A stretch of 64,000 nucleotides of DNA from Platerodrilus igneus (taxonomy: Eukaryota; Arthropoda; Insecta; Coleoptera; Lycidae): the NCBI GenBank assembly GCA_036346225.1, contig JARFIW010000663.1, positions 744,001-808,000 of the forward strand, written 5' to 3'. Below, in pieces: positions 10,923 through 21,439 of this stretch. Within the stretch, counting starts at the first letter, position 1. Each line of letters begins with the position of its first letter. Below the pieces are notes generated by a model. That model had not been told where the DNA came from. It worked only from the letters and a program-made list of their open reading frames with translations, and made no database searches. The position numbers were made by a program, and so were the translations under genes.

Positions 10923-11394
10923 AGTTATGTATCCCCCAAATTGCCTATATATATTGAATATATTGAATCTAATAGGAATTATTAGAAATTGTTAAATAAA
11001 TTATAAGTTAATTGCAACAATGTAATACAAAGATAACCCAGACAGGTTATTAACACTTCATGAGAACGGATATGCAACTTTGTATCCGAGAGGGCATTGA
11101 TACTGCAGGTGGCAGGTCACAGACGGTTAACATACCGCAATTACCTAGAAATAAGATTGTTACAATGTAATAAAGTGTAGAATTAAGAGAAAAGCAGACA
11201 TGAGATCTGCATGTTCCCACAGCCATGTGAGGGATAGGTTATTATAAAAAGCCCGGGAGCTCAAGGCCCGGCAGTAGGTCTTCGAACTCCATACTTCGTT
11301 GTTCAAGCTACTCACCCTAATATTAAGATAAATAAATTTGTTAAAGTTTGGAAACGTTTTTTAAAAACACCGCTCAAAATGCCCGAACCTTAAC
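10923..11394 (+). repeat. 3' LTR of the errantivirus
   Basis: The LTR is taken from AGTTATGTATCCCCC, directly after the polypurine tract, to CCTTAAC, the terminus shared with the 5' copy. Errantivirus LTRs commonly begin AGT rather than TG. It holds TATAAAA at 11243-11249 and AATAAA at 11331-11336, in the right order for promoter and polyadenylation signal. Length is about 472 bases. Confidence 0.7.
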
Positions 11395-12033
11395 CGGCGT
11401 CAATAGGTAAAAAATATTAAACAAACGTAAGGTTAGGGTATTCTTTGTGTTATAAAAATTACCCCAAAAAGAATAACTTGAACGTTATTTATGTCATCTA
11501 ATGATATCTATCCACAAGGGAGAAAAGTAGTACATGGCGGCCATGACAGGTTAATGGTTGGTGTCACTGATTATATAACCAGGTAATACCATACTAATTA
11601 AAACTATATATAATTTTGCAGACGTTAACTGGCACTTGCGCGTGATTGGAAAGTGATCAAGAATTGGGGTCAAACGCTATCGCGTGCTTGGCATCGAACG
11701 CGTTAAACGACTCCTGTAAATATTAATAAACAGATGCACTCATTTGAAGATGAAGATATCAGAGAGAGAGAGAGAGCGAGAGAGAAAGATTAGACAGTGA
11801 ACCAGGAATCGCATTTATTATTCGATCTCTGCTAACAAATTTGAATTTTCTAATACATCATAGTCCTTTAATAAATATTTACTGAAAGGTGCTTCTACGT
11901 CAGATCAAGACTAATGCGTAGATATAATTCTGAACAGCAGAATAATAAAGAGCTACTTCATTTATTTACTCCTCTACGTTATTGTAATGCTTCTTATTAT
12001 AACACTTTAAAGAAAAAGAGTCCGATCCAGCAT
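11395..12033. other. Intergenic, with a short GA microsatellite
   Basis: No gene was found between the errantivirus LTR and zinc-finger array 1. A (GA)n-type run lies at about 11760-11790. A promoter for the zinc-finger frame could lie here but no convincing TATA box or splice site was recognised. Confidence 0.45.
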
Positions 12034-12281
12034 ATGATAAAGCATAAGGATGTTTCGTGTAAAATGTGAATTACGAAGCATATCAAATAGAAAATTTGAG
12101 ACTACGTATTGGCGATAAACCTTTTTTATGTACGGTTTGTGATTTCAAAACATCTCGAATAGACAAAATAAAAATACATATCAGAACTCATACTGGTGAT
12201 AAACAATACGAATGTACGGTTTGTCATTATACAGCTTCCGATTTGAGTAATTTAAAAAGACATGAGACAACACACGGGTGA
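12034..12281 (+). pseudogene. Leading zinc fingers of array 1, frameshifted
   Basis: A degenerate finger (SCKM...NYEAYQ) missing one base around 12064 is followed by two C2H2 fingers (FLCTVCDFKTS and YECTVCHYTAS) from 12120. Near 12264 two bases are missing in the His-Met-Arg codons, so this frame runs into a stop at 12279-12281 while the array continues in another frame. These fingers were once continuous with the large frame downstream. Confidence 0.75.
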
Positions 12282-14133
12282 TAAACCATTTTCATGTACT
12301 ATCTGTGATTACAAAGCATCTTATATGAACAGCTTAAAAATGCATATGAGAAGACATACTGGCGACAATACATTTGAATGTATGGTTTGTAATTATAAAG
12401 CATATCAAAGTAGCAGACTTAACATACATATGAGAACACATACTGGTGAGAAACCATATGAGTGTACAATTTGTGATTACAAAGCATCTCAAAAGAACAA
12501 AATCAAAATACATATGAGGACACATACTGGCGATAAACCATATGAATGTGCGATTTGTCATTATACAGTATCCAATTTGGGCAATTTAAAAAGACATATG
12601 AGAAAACATACGGGTGATAAACCATTTTCGTGTACTATTTGTGATTACAAAGCATCCGATACCAGCAGTTTAAAAATACATATGAAAAGACATACTGGTG
12701 ATAAACCATTTGCATGCATGGTTTGTGATTTCAAAGCATATCAAATTAGCCGACTAAAAATACATATGAGAACGCACACTGGCGAAAAACCTTATGAATG
12801 TACGGTTTGTGAATACAAAGCATCTAACTACGGCTCTTTAAAAATACACATAAGAAAGCATACTGGTGATAAGCCATTTTCATGTACGATTTGCGATTTC
12901 AAGGCATCTGGAATGGACAAAATTAAAAAACACATGCGAACGCATACGGGTGACAAACCATTTACATGCATGGTTTGTAATTTTAAAGCATATCAAGTTA
13001 GCGGACTAAAAATACATATGAGAACACATACCGGAGATAAACCATATGAATGTATGGTTTGTAATTACAAAGCTTCTCGAATGGAGCAATTAAAAATACA
13101 TATGCGAACACATACTGGCGATAAACCATTCGAATGTACGGTTTGTCATTTTACAGCTTCCGATTTGAGCAGTTTAAGAAGACACATAAGAAAACACGCG
13201 GGTGTTAAACCATTTTCATGTACTATTTGTGATTACAAAGCATCTGATACCAGCAACTTGAAAATACATATGACAAGACACACTGGTGACAAACCATTTG
13301 CATGTATGGTTTGTGATTTCAAAGCATATCAAAGTAGTGGACTAAAAATACATTTAAGAACACACACCGGTGATAAACCATATAAATGTATGGTTTGTGA
13401 TTACAAAGCATCTCGAAAGGAGCAAATAAAAATACATACACGAACACATACTGGCGATAAACCATATGAATGTGCGGTTTGTGACTACAAAGCATCTAAC
13501 TATGGCTATTTAAAAAGACACATAAGAAAGCACACTGGTGACAAACCATTTGCATGTACGATTTGCGAATACAAAGCATCTCAACCGAGTAACCTGAATA
13601 CACATATGAGAACACATACTGGGGACAAACCATACGAATGTACAATTTGCGATTATAAATCATCTATTTTAGGCTCTTTAAAAAAACATATAAGAAAGCA
13701 TGCTAGTGATAAACCATTTTCACGTATAATTTGTGATTATAAAGCATCTAAAATGGATAGTCTAAAAATACATATTGGAACACATACTCGTGATAAACCA
13801 TTTGCATGTATGATTTGTAATTACAAAACATCTCAAATGTACACTTTAAGAAATCATTTGAGAACACATATTGATGATAAATCATATATATGTGCGGTTT
13901 GTGGATACAAATCATCTGAAAAAGGCAACCTAAAAAAACATATGAGATCCCATACTGGGGACAAACCCTTTGAATGTACAGCATGTGATTACAAATCATC
14001 TACGTTGGGGAATTTAAGATCACATATGAGACAGCATACTCGTGATAAACCATTTTCATGTGCAGTTTGTGATTACAAATCAGCTGAATTGAGCAACCTA
14101 AGAAGACATGTGAAAACACATACTAGTGATTAA
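12262..14133 (+). CDS. Intronless 22-finger C2H2 zinc-finger protein
   Basis: The frame encodes 623 residues consisting almost wholly of 22 C2H2 fingers at an exact 28-residue (84-base) period with TGDKP-type linkers; the first Cys of each lies at residue 12 + 28n. The typical finger is Cys-x2-Cys, Asp/Asn-Tyr/Phe-Lys-Ala-Ser, Leu-Lys-x-His-x3-His. Finger 18 has lost its first Cys (Arg at codon 13723-13725). Fingers 4-6 closely resemble 11-13, showing segmental duplication. Such arrays bind DNA in the nucleus through the variable helix residues. There is no KRAB, ZAD or BTB domain, and the upstream fingers are shifted out, so the start is uncertain. It is either a gene with a very recent break or a young pseudogene. 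Confidence 0.75.
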   Translation: MRQHTGDKPFSCTICDYKASYMNSLKMHMRRHTGDNTFECMVCNYKAYQSSRLNIHMRTHTGEKPYECTICDYKASQKNKIKIHMRTHTGDKPYECAICHYTVSNLGNLKRHMRKHTGDKPFSCTICDYKASDTSSLKIHMKRHTGDKPFACMVCDFKAYQISRLKIHMRTHTGEKPYECTVCEYKASNYGSLKIHIRKHTGDKPFSCTICDFKASGMDKIKKHMRTHTGDKPFTCMVCNFKAYQVSGLKIHMRTHTGDKPYECMVCNYKASRMEQLKIHMRTHTGDKPFECTVCHFTASDLSSLRRHIRKHAGVKPFSCTICDYKASDTSNLKIHMTRHTGDKPFACMVCDFKAYQSSGLKIHLRTHTGDKPYKCMVCDYKASRKEQIKIHTRTHTGDKPYECAVCDYKASNYGYLKRHIRKHTGDKPFACTICEYKASQPSNLNTHMRTHTGDKPYECTICDYKSSILGSLKKHIRKHASDKPFSRIICDYKASKMDSLKIHIGTHTRDKPFACMICNYKTSQMYTLRNHLRTHIDDKSYICAVCGYKSSEKGNLKKHMRSHTGDKPFECTACDYKSSTLGNLRSHMRQHTRDKPFSCAVCDYKSAELSNLRRHVKTHTSD

Positions 14134-14440
14134 CTTTGCGCATGTACGATTTGTGAATATGAAACATTTCGAATGGGCTATTTAAGAATACATATGCAAG
14201 TTCATACTGGTAGTAAGCCATTTTCACGTAGGGTTAGTGCTTAAAAAGTGTTTCGAATGGACAATCTCTAATAACACAATTAAAAAACACAGTGAATATC
14301 GATTTCGCTTTACTGATTATGTAGTATATAGAACGGGTCTTTTAAAAATACGTATAAGAACCCGAACTGGGGATAAACCATTTTTATTTACTGTTTGTAG
14401 TTACCAAGTTTCTAATTTGGACAATTTCGAAAGACATTAG
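14134..14440 (+). pseudogene. Trailing degenerate fingers of array 1
   Basis: After the TAA at 14131, finger sequence continues out of use: one nearly complete finger (ACTICEYETFRMGYL), then fragments with HTGSKPFS, a stop, and a last GDKPF-like finger near 14371-14440 whose Cys codons are changed. The array has thus been shortened from both ends. Confidence 0.7.
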
Positions 14441-15999
14441 AATATATGTTATCTTCAATCTAACAATTTAGGTGAAAATTAATTAATCCTATTTTCTAAG
14501 CCATTTTAGGGTATATGTTGCGCACATTAAACTAAAAGTAGTTCTTAGGTTTTACTGATCCACACCTGTAAATCATTTCTCATTTTTAACATTAAACAGA
14601 ACTAGGGATTTCATTATGAACGTAACCGACAATTACAGGATTAAATTATTATAAATGAATAAACCTACACAATTGCCCAATAACATAGTTTTTAACTCAG
14701 ACGTATGTGTGTAATTTTTAGCTAACGTACTCCCACGAAACAGCAGAATGCTGTAGTATGTTTTTAAATAAGATTCAATTAAAAGAGTTCAATGTAATCT
14801 GTAAAATATTCCTGTAAGTCGCTTGAACGGTTGCCTATATACTTGAAGTACGTTTTTAGCGGTAAATTTAAATATTTGTGTTTGTAATTTCAATCTGGAC
14901 ACCACCATCATATAGATTTTAATATTTACCTGTTTGAAAATCTATTTTTAAGTAATGTTAAACTTTCGTTAAGTAACCAGTAGTTTCCAGTATGAATTAG
15001 TTATAATTAGGAAAGAAATTCGTGGCGGTATTTGAAATGTATATGAAAAATTTTTTGGTAATGTTATTTAGCTTTTACTAATACTTTTAACAGGGTTGTG
15101 CATTGATGCGAAAAGAAAAAATTAATATTTTGGTTTACATAGCATAATGAAAGGCTCTAAATTTTTGTATGTAGTAGTAACATGCAATAAACGAGAATTA
15201 TAACTAAATATGTAGTCGATTTGGAACATGTTGATATAGAGTATGGAAGAAACCTTACGATGTCCAAGACATTCAAACACAGTCGGAGATTGAGCGGGAA
15301 AAATGATAGTTGTTAAGATTTGCATTTGATATCAGTGTACTAAAATATCATTAGCTTTGATATTCATACTAGCAAAATATGCTTATAATCAAGTAGTTAA
15401 AAAAAGGAAAAAGCTGACCATTACTGTCAATCAAATTTAAAGATGCATATTCTTAAAAAAACATAAAACAGCAAAGCTTGTATCATTATACTACGAACTA
15501 TTTACATTAACAAAATTTATGGTCCTTCATTGCCGTATACAGTTTACTTCACAGCGCTTTGGAATTTTACAACTATTCACTTATAAAGATAGCAATTAGC
15601 ATCAGAACTCTCCAGAACGTAAACACTCTTCAAAATAGAAGAATAAATGTGCAAGTTTACAATATTGCTAAGGATTTCTTATGAGTTTGTTCCAATTACT
15701 TGTATTTGTCGCTGCGCATTTATTTGCCTTTCAATACTGCAATCAGATTCAGTATTGCAAATAGAACCATTCAGTTCACTTTACATTTACTTGCATTTAA
15801 CACTGTATTTTAGTATTGCTTGTATATTATTTTACAGCACTTAAACATACAAAAATCAATTTGTTTGTTATAAACAAAGTTGCATAGAAACGAGTACGAA
15901 AGTCGGTATCACGTTCAGATATTTTGCATATTTCGTACACAGTTCATTCATACAACTCAAGCTTTGCGATTTCATCCTTTATTCACCTTAAATACAATA
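14441..15999. other. AT-rich intergenic DNA, no gene seen
   Basis: Only short, unrelated frames are present (for example 15122-15325 minus and 15647-15844 plus), none with recognisable motifs. The interval 15640-15900 has several repeated CAGTATTGC-like words. It may hold the LTR of the BEL gag fragment that follows, but no LTR ends could be fixed. Confidence 0.4.
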
Positions 16000-16148
16000 T
16001 TTATACACTGTCAAACATAACAGAATTAGCATCATTTATAGCAAAAAGAGGAACGCTTAAAGCACAACTCACGAGGATTGGTAAGATGGTAGAATCCTTT
16101 GATATTCAGCAAAAGAGTATTGTTAAGTACACTTTTGTTGATTGTTAA
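16000..16148 (+). pseudogene. BEL/Pao-like gag N-terminus
   Basis: The frame reads ITELASFIAKRGTLKAQLTR and then IGKMVESFDI. The pattern of a short helix followed by (K/R)RGxLKAxLTR near the N-terminus is typical of BEL/Pao Gag (DUF1759 region). The frame ends at 16146-16148 and nothing downstream continues it. It is a small remnant, probably of the 5' coding end. Confidence 0.45.
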
Positions 16149-17204
16149 TTATACTTTTGATACTGTGAAATGTGCTTGGACGTGATGGCGTAGCTAGGTG
16201 ATGTGATGGTAGAGTCTTTAGTAGCGAGAGGTGGTACTTAACTTAGGTCCTAGGGACCTTGGGATCTAGTAACGAATGAAGTAATAACATGACGAATTCA
16301 ACAACAGTATTTAATAAATAATAAATAAATTTAAAGCTAAATAACATGTTAACAAAATATGAAGCGGTATAAGAGTTAAACAATTATAATAATAAAGAAC
16401 TACTTACGCGACCATCTTGATTAGGGTTTTTTTAGCATCTATAAAGGGGTAAGCCACCATTTCAATGAGAGCCAAATCGCTCTACAACAGACGACCCATG
16501 ACTTGGTTAGCTGCTTAGATGCCTACAAACTACCGATGAGTGGAAAGGTGTCTTAACCTTTTATACCTGCTGATTCAAGGATACTGGTTTCTACAGAAGG
16601 TTTGGGCATATGATTAACAGTATAGAGGTTAGCCAAAACTTCCTAGTTTGTAATAATCTTACAGGAAAACTGATTATGAAAAATACAAAGTAACTAACCA
16701 ATGTGGTACTGATTAAGAGGAACGAATATGAAACATTAAGATTTGGTTTGAACAAGATAATGACAAAATAGATTGCAACGTTTTCTATAATACAGGCTGC
16801 GGAATGTATTGATTGTTAGAATGTTACATTTCTAAAAGTAATCTAAAATAATGACTTCCCTATATACAACATATGCCCCGCGGATGAAAAATTTGGGCTC
16901 CATATCTTAAAATAAAAAAAATAAAGTGAAAGTTGAAAATAAAATAAAAAGGAGTACGGCAAGGAGACAATTGTATATAACAAGGCATTTACATCAAAAT
17001 AAATCAAATCAATTCAAAGCAAATGGTCACTGCAAAAAACGAAAAAGAAATAAAATTGTAAAGAGAATAAATTTCAAATAGTTAAGTTCAAAAATTTTAA
17101 ACATAAAAGCATTAACGAATAATTTTGCCTGGCATGGAGCAAGTAATTCGAGCATAGGGGAACGAAATCAATATATAAATTGTTGGTTATTTTGCAAAAA
17201 GACT
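16149..17204. other. Intergenic DNA, no gene seen
   Basis: AT-rich sequence with an A-rich stretch around 16905-16950. A near-palindrome GGTCCTAGGGACC sits near 16245. No coding or RNA feature was recognised. Confidence 0.4.
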
Positions 17205-17250
17205 AGCCCGTGACCGGTTTCACTGTTCTTGCAGATCATCAGACGAAAGC
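17205..17250 (-). ncRNA. Hammerhead-ribozyme-like motif
   Basis: On the minus strand the conserved hammerhead boxes occur in the right order and spacing: CTGATGA (plus 17236-17242), a 14-base hairpin with a three-pair CTG/CAG stem, then GAAACCGGTC (plus 17212-17221), giving a minimal stem III and a GTC cleavage triplet. Bases flanking the cleavage site (ACGGG) can pair with TTCGT upstream of CTGATGA, forming stem I of the type-I fold. Very short stem III variants are known from Penelope-like elements and retrozymes. Stem II is weak with a T-T mismatch, so this may be inactive or a chance match. Confidence 0.4.
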
Positions 17251-17296
17251 ATATCTTTTTGTAGGTAACAGGTCATTTGTTTATTTAATAAAAGCA

Positions 17297-17817
17297 TTAT
17301 ACAAACTTAAAGGTGTTGTCCATGTTAATACAAGTTAAAGTCTTAATCGAAAGTAATTTTAATTTGATTAAACGTAAAGGAATTAAACGTTGTTTATAAA
17401 TAAACCCATCTTCTACTTTCCATTGTGGGTAGCTTTTCGGTGACAACAAAATTTTCTTTCTCAAAGACTCATACCACAAGTCTACTGCATCAAGTTTAAT
17501 CTCTACTAAGTTAACTTCTGGATTTTCTAAAGGAACACCACGACTAAGACAATCTGGAACTATATTGAACTTTCCTTTTCTATGCACCAAATCAAATGAG
17601 TGTTGCCTTAATCGAACTGACCATCTGGCGAGTTTTCCAGTTGGATTCTGAAGATTACTCAACCAAAGTAACGAAAAATGATCGGTGACAACGGTGAATC
17701 GAACTCCTTCTACCCACGGACGAAATTTCTCAATTGCAAAAATAACCGCTAAACACTCTCTTTCAGTGGTGGAATAATTGCGCTCAGTACGGCTCAGGGT
17801 TTTGCTTGCGTACGAAA
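17297..17817 (-). pseudogene. Family L RNase H, C-terminal part
   Basis: Joined to RT through a frame change near 17815, this part reads YASKTLSRTERNYS, TERECLAVIFAIEKF (catalytic Glu) and TVVTDHFSLLWL (Asp). The frame from 17662 gives LARWSVRLRQHSFDLVHRKG and PDCLSRG, the normal end of Gypsy RNase H. Some linker follows (FIYKQRLIPLR) before the element is cut off. The integrase zinc finger is not reached. Confidence 0.8.
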
Positions 17818-18818
17818 TTACACGCTCTTTCCGTTTACATTCTGAATCAACACAGCTCCTAACCCAGTGTTGCTTGCGTCACACTCAACGATAAAGGGTG
17901 CCGAGTAGTCTGGCTGCGAAAGAAGAGGTGCAGAAACTAATGCTTGCTTGATTAGCACAAATGAATTTTCTGCTTCCGCACTCCAGTTTACAGTTTGACC
18001 TTTTTTCTTACTTTTAATGAGGTCATTAATAGGCGAAACTAAAGACGAAAAATTCTTTATAAAGCGCCTGTACCAGCTGCACATTCCTATAAACCTTTTA
18101 ATTTCCGTTGTGGTTTTCGGACGGGGAAAGTTAACCATCGCCGACACCTTATCGGGATCTGTACGAAGTGAGTTCGAACCTACTATATAACCCAAAAATT
18201 TAAGTGTTTTTAAAAATTCACATTTACTTATATTTATGGTAAGGTTAGCTTCTTTTAAACGTTGCTTAACCTCTACTAATAACTTTAGATGATCTTCAAA
18301 AGATGACGAACATAATATTATGTCGTCCAAATAGCAAAATACATGGGGTTCAAAACGTGGACCAAAATTGCATCTACTAAACGCTGTTGCGTCTGCGCAG
18401 CATTCTTCAACCCAAATGGCATGCATGTAAATCTATATTGTCCTCGTGAGATAACACTGAAGGCAGTCTTATCCTTAGACGATTCACTAAGAGGGATTTG
18501 CCAAAACGATTTTCTCAAATCCAGAGACGAAATGTAGTTCGCACCTCTCAACATATTGAGAATTCTATCTACGTTCGCAAGGGGGTACGAATCATGAACA
18601 GTTAAGTCGTTCAGGGTTCTACCATCAAAACAGAAGCGATATTCTCCATCTGCCTTCTTAACCAACAAAACTGGAGAGGACCACGGACTAGTACACGGTT
18701 CTATAACTTTAAGTCTAAGCATGTCGTCCAATTCCTCATTCAATATCTTACCCATATATGGTGACATGACATATGGTTTCTTGTGGAAGGGTTTGGCATT
18801 GCCTGTGTCTATGTCCAA
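17818..18818 (-). pseudogene. Family L reverse transcriptase
   Basis: Two overlapping frames make up the RT. The N-terminal one (18318-18818) has SPWSSPVLLVKKADGEYRF, ISSLDLRKSFWQI (first catalytic Asp) and MPFGLKNAAQTQQR. A frameshift near 18400 leads to 17818-18426 with CYLDDIILCS (YxDD box), FLGYIVGSN and CSWYRRFIKNF, then the first RNase H Asp in VECDASNTGLGAVL. Catalytic residues are preserved. One shift separates the two halves. Confidence 0.85.
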
Positions 18819-19547
18819 TTCGATTAGGTGAGTTCGTCCTAATCTATCGTCGCTGCTAATCTCACTAAATGAATTTATTAACTCTTGTGCTTGCGCACTT
18901 TAAGCATCTGAGAGGTCATGTAAACCACATAAAGAATCTTCAGTGTTCAAAGGGATGGAAGACGGACCTATATACCCTATGTCGTTCCCAACATTGCTTT
19001 GGATAAACCAATTATTACTTCTAAAGTCAGCAACTACACCAAATAATTTTGCAAAGTCACTACCGAAAATAAATGTATGCGGTAGGGACGGAACCACTAA
19101 TGCATTAAGGATGCGGCAATCATTACCTATACAAATTGGCAAATCTACTGAGCCTACAACAGACTTTATTGAACCATCAGCTGTAGTGATACCTGTTTTT
19201 GCTGAACTAAAAATTTTCAAGTCTAATTCTCTAACAATTGAAAGTGCTAAGGATCCTACTACTGAGGTAGTGCATCCCGAATCCAGAAGACCGGTAATGT
19301 CTCTATCTATTAATTTCACCATAATGTAGGGTCGATTATCACACTGCTTCTCAATGAACAGAGTATTATTCTTAGGCTTCGAAGAGTCCTGACAAAAATT
19401 TTTAACAACTGTAAGCCATCTCGACCACTCGTCTTTACTAAAGTATTTTTCTTGTTTACAAATCATAACTGTAGCCTTATGACGCGGAACAGGATACCGA
19501 CCACTATGTACCTGCCGCCTTACTGGTTTTTTGAACAATGTGGACAT
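18819..19547 (-). pseudogene. Family L protease region
   Basis: A 215-codon frame (18900-19547) contains the retropepsin active site GLLDSGCTTSVVG (DSG) and, about 90 residues later, FIFGSDFAKLFGV as the second signature. It overlaps the end of gag by 28 bases in another frame, consistent with frameshifted expression of pol. The frame ends at 18900 and a short gap precedes RT. Confidence 0.8.
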
Positions 19548-20873
19548 GACGTTGCCTTAACGCCTTTTCGACCACATCCAAAACAAAAAATTTTTTTTGT
19601 TGCTCTACAATCTCTAAACCAATGTCCACTACGGGAGCAATTCCAACAAACAAAATGATTCCTCTTATCGGGACTAAAGGAATTACAAACCGAGGACTCT
19701 AAAGAGCTCTTATCCGCTACTGTTACTTGAGGATTGACTAATTTATTCTGAAACACCCTACTCTTAACAGCATAAACTTTCTCATTCAACCCAGGATGTT
19801 TGTTCTCATATGGATGCTTAGAGGGGTTGCAAATCTTATTAGGTTTATTAGAAGACGCCAAAACCGAGTTTAGTTTCATCAAAGAAGCTTCTTCTAACCT
19901 TTTACACAAATTTACTAGGGTCGACAAATCTTGAATGTCCGACAATGCAAGTGCCGAAATATATTCAGGAACCAAATTTCTTCTAATTATTTTAACTTTA
20001 GTAACTTCTGCTGGCTCGTTGGTCAGTCTACTAAAGAGGGTTTGCATATGCGCGACAAATAAAATAATCCTTTCGTCTTTACCTTGACGACGATTTCTGA
20101 TCTTTTCCCAAATGTCATCATCCGAAGAACCAGGTAGAAAATCTTCCTTAAACGTTCTAACAAGGAGTTCCAGTCTCGCAAAGAATTTTTCACTGTTCTA
20201 AACCAAACCAAAGCGTCACCCACAAAAGTTCACATGCTGATCCAAATAAGTCAGCTTCGGATACCTTACGAGATTGTGCTAAATCACTAACTCTATCTAA
20301 AATGAATGTAGTTGTTTGGGGTCACCTGAGAATTTTACAGGCCATGAACCTATAGGTACTGAAGGTGTTACATACGAAGTCGAATGGATAGGTGCACTAA
20401 CTAAAGGAGATACTACAACGGACCGATCTAAGTAGGTGGACTCTGTACTTTTATTGATTTTATCGTACAACTCAGCTTCAAGAGTTAATATCGTTGCTAC
20501 GGTCTCATTTCTAAACTTAATTGCTTCATCGGGATTTATTGAAGGATTTTCATACGCTTAGCTCGTCCCGAAAGGTGGTTTATCCTTGAACAAGCTCTTC
20601 TAAAATTGAGTCTGATGAGTCGCCCTCAAACTCGGACACAATATTACGAACTGACTCGACTGAAACTGAAATTTCTTTACTTTCCGTTGCAAAATCTACT
20701 TCATAACACGAAAGGTCAACCAAACAACCAGGCTTATCTATTTCTTTAGCTAACAATCTACCTAAAATTTTCCGTTTCTCCAACACTGGCCTCTCACTTA
20801 CCACTCCTCTGATTCTTAGTTCATACTCCAATTCTTCTTTAAGTAGACAAACAATTTGGAATTTTTCCGACAT
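19520..20873 (-). pseudogene. Family L gag with two zinc knuckles
   Basis: Gag is split into three frames. The N-terminal piece (20580-20873) begins with Met, is acidic at its end and contains helix-forming LLKEELEYELRIRG. The middle piece (20023-20223) has LVWFRTVKNSLRDWNSLLERLRK, the capsid core signature. The C-terminal piece (19520-20047) ends with two knuckles: CWNCSRSGHWFRDC (C-x2-C-x4-H-x4-C) and CFGCGRKGVKATSCPHC. The protein would form the capsid and bind RNA. The region 20224-20579 is shifted and interrupted. Confidence 0.78.
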
Positions 20874-21099
20874 GGTTACTACAACCTAATGGAATCAAAC
20901 CGATAAATCTAACTAATCCGAATCTTACAAAAGCTATCAAAACAAATTCGTACTACTAAAGGTAAAAATCAAAAATGTTTTTGGTAAAATTATTTTGCCA
21001 AAACAATATCAAAAAATTTAAGGGTCAAAACAGAACTAAAGTCAAAAGTAAATTTGACCAAATTAACGAATTGAGTGTATGGGGATTACCGTTACAACC

Positions 21100-21412
21100 A
21101 ATCTTTTATCAAAAGCAAACAAACAAATCTAAGTGTCAAATAAACCTTAAGCAAACAAATTTCGAGCAAAATAATTTTTGGACAAATGGACTTCAAAGGA
21201 AAATAAATTTTGAGCTAACAAACTTCGAATCAAATTAAATTTAGAACAAATAAATTTCGAAGCAAATTAATTTCTAACAAACAAATTCTAAGGCAAATCA
21301 AATTATGAACAAACAACCTCGAGCCAAATCAAATTATGAACGAACGAATTTCAACAAACCACTCGTTGAACAAACAAACTTCGAGCCCCAAATAAATTTT
21401 GATCAAACAAAT
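21100..21412 (-). repeat. Leader minisatellite echoing the primer site
   Basis: Between gag and the primer site lie roughly ten imperfect units of about 30 bases. On the plus strand they read like CAAACAAATTTCGAGCAAAA; on the minus strand some contain TTGGGGCTCGAA, the distal part of the lysine-tRNA primer-site sequence. The units nearest the primer site are the most similar to it. Confidence 0.65.
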
Positions 21413-21439
21413 TTCGAAGCCCCAAGCGTTGGGCGCTAG
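21413..21439 (-). promoter_or_regulatory. Primer-binding site of family L, lysine-tRNA type
   Basis: The minus strand reads LTR end ATACGTTTCA, then CTAGCGCCCAACGCTTGGGG and CTTCGAA. Apart from one substitution and one or two extra bases it follows the complement of an insect lysine-tRNA 3' end (TGGCGCCCAACGTGGGGC). It begins one base after the LTR terminus. Confidence 0.65.

Larger units (their letters stand above)
2652..11394 (+). mobile_element. Errantivirus-like Ty3/Gypsy element, decayed
   Basis: The order is LTR remnant, serine-tRNA primer site, long leader, gag, protease, RT, RNase H, integrase, env, polypurine tract and LTR, all on the plus strand. That is the plan of the insect errantiviruses related to 17.6 and 297, which also use a serine-tRNA primer site and carry an env gene. 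Every coding section carries stops, shifts or deletions, the integrase has lost its catalytic glutamate, and the 5' LTR keeps only about 75 bases of homology to the 3' LTR. The copy cannot move by itself. Confidence 0.85.
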
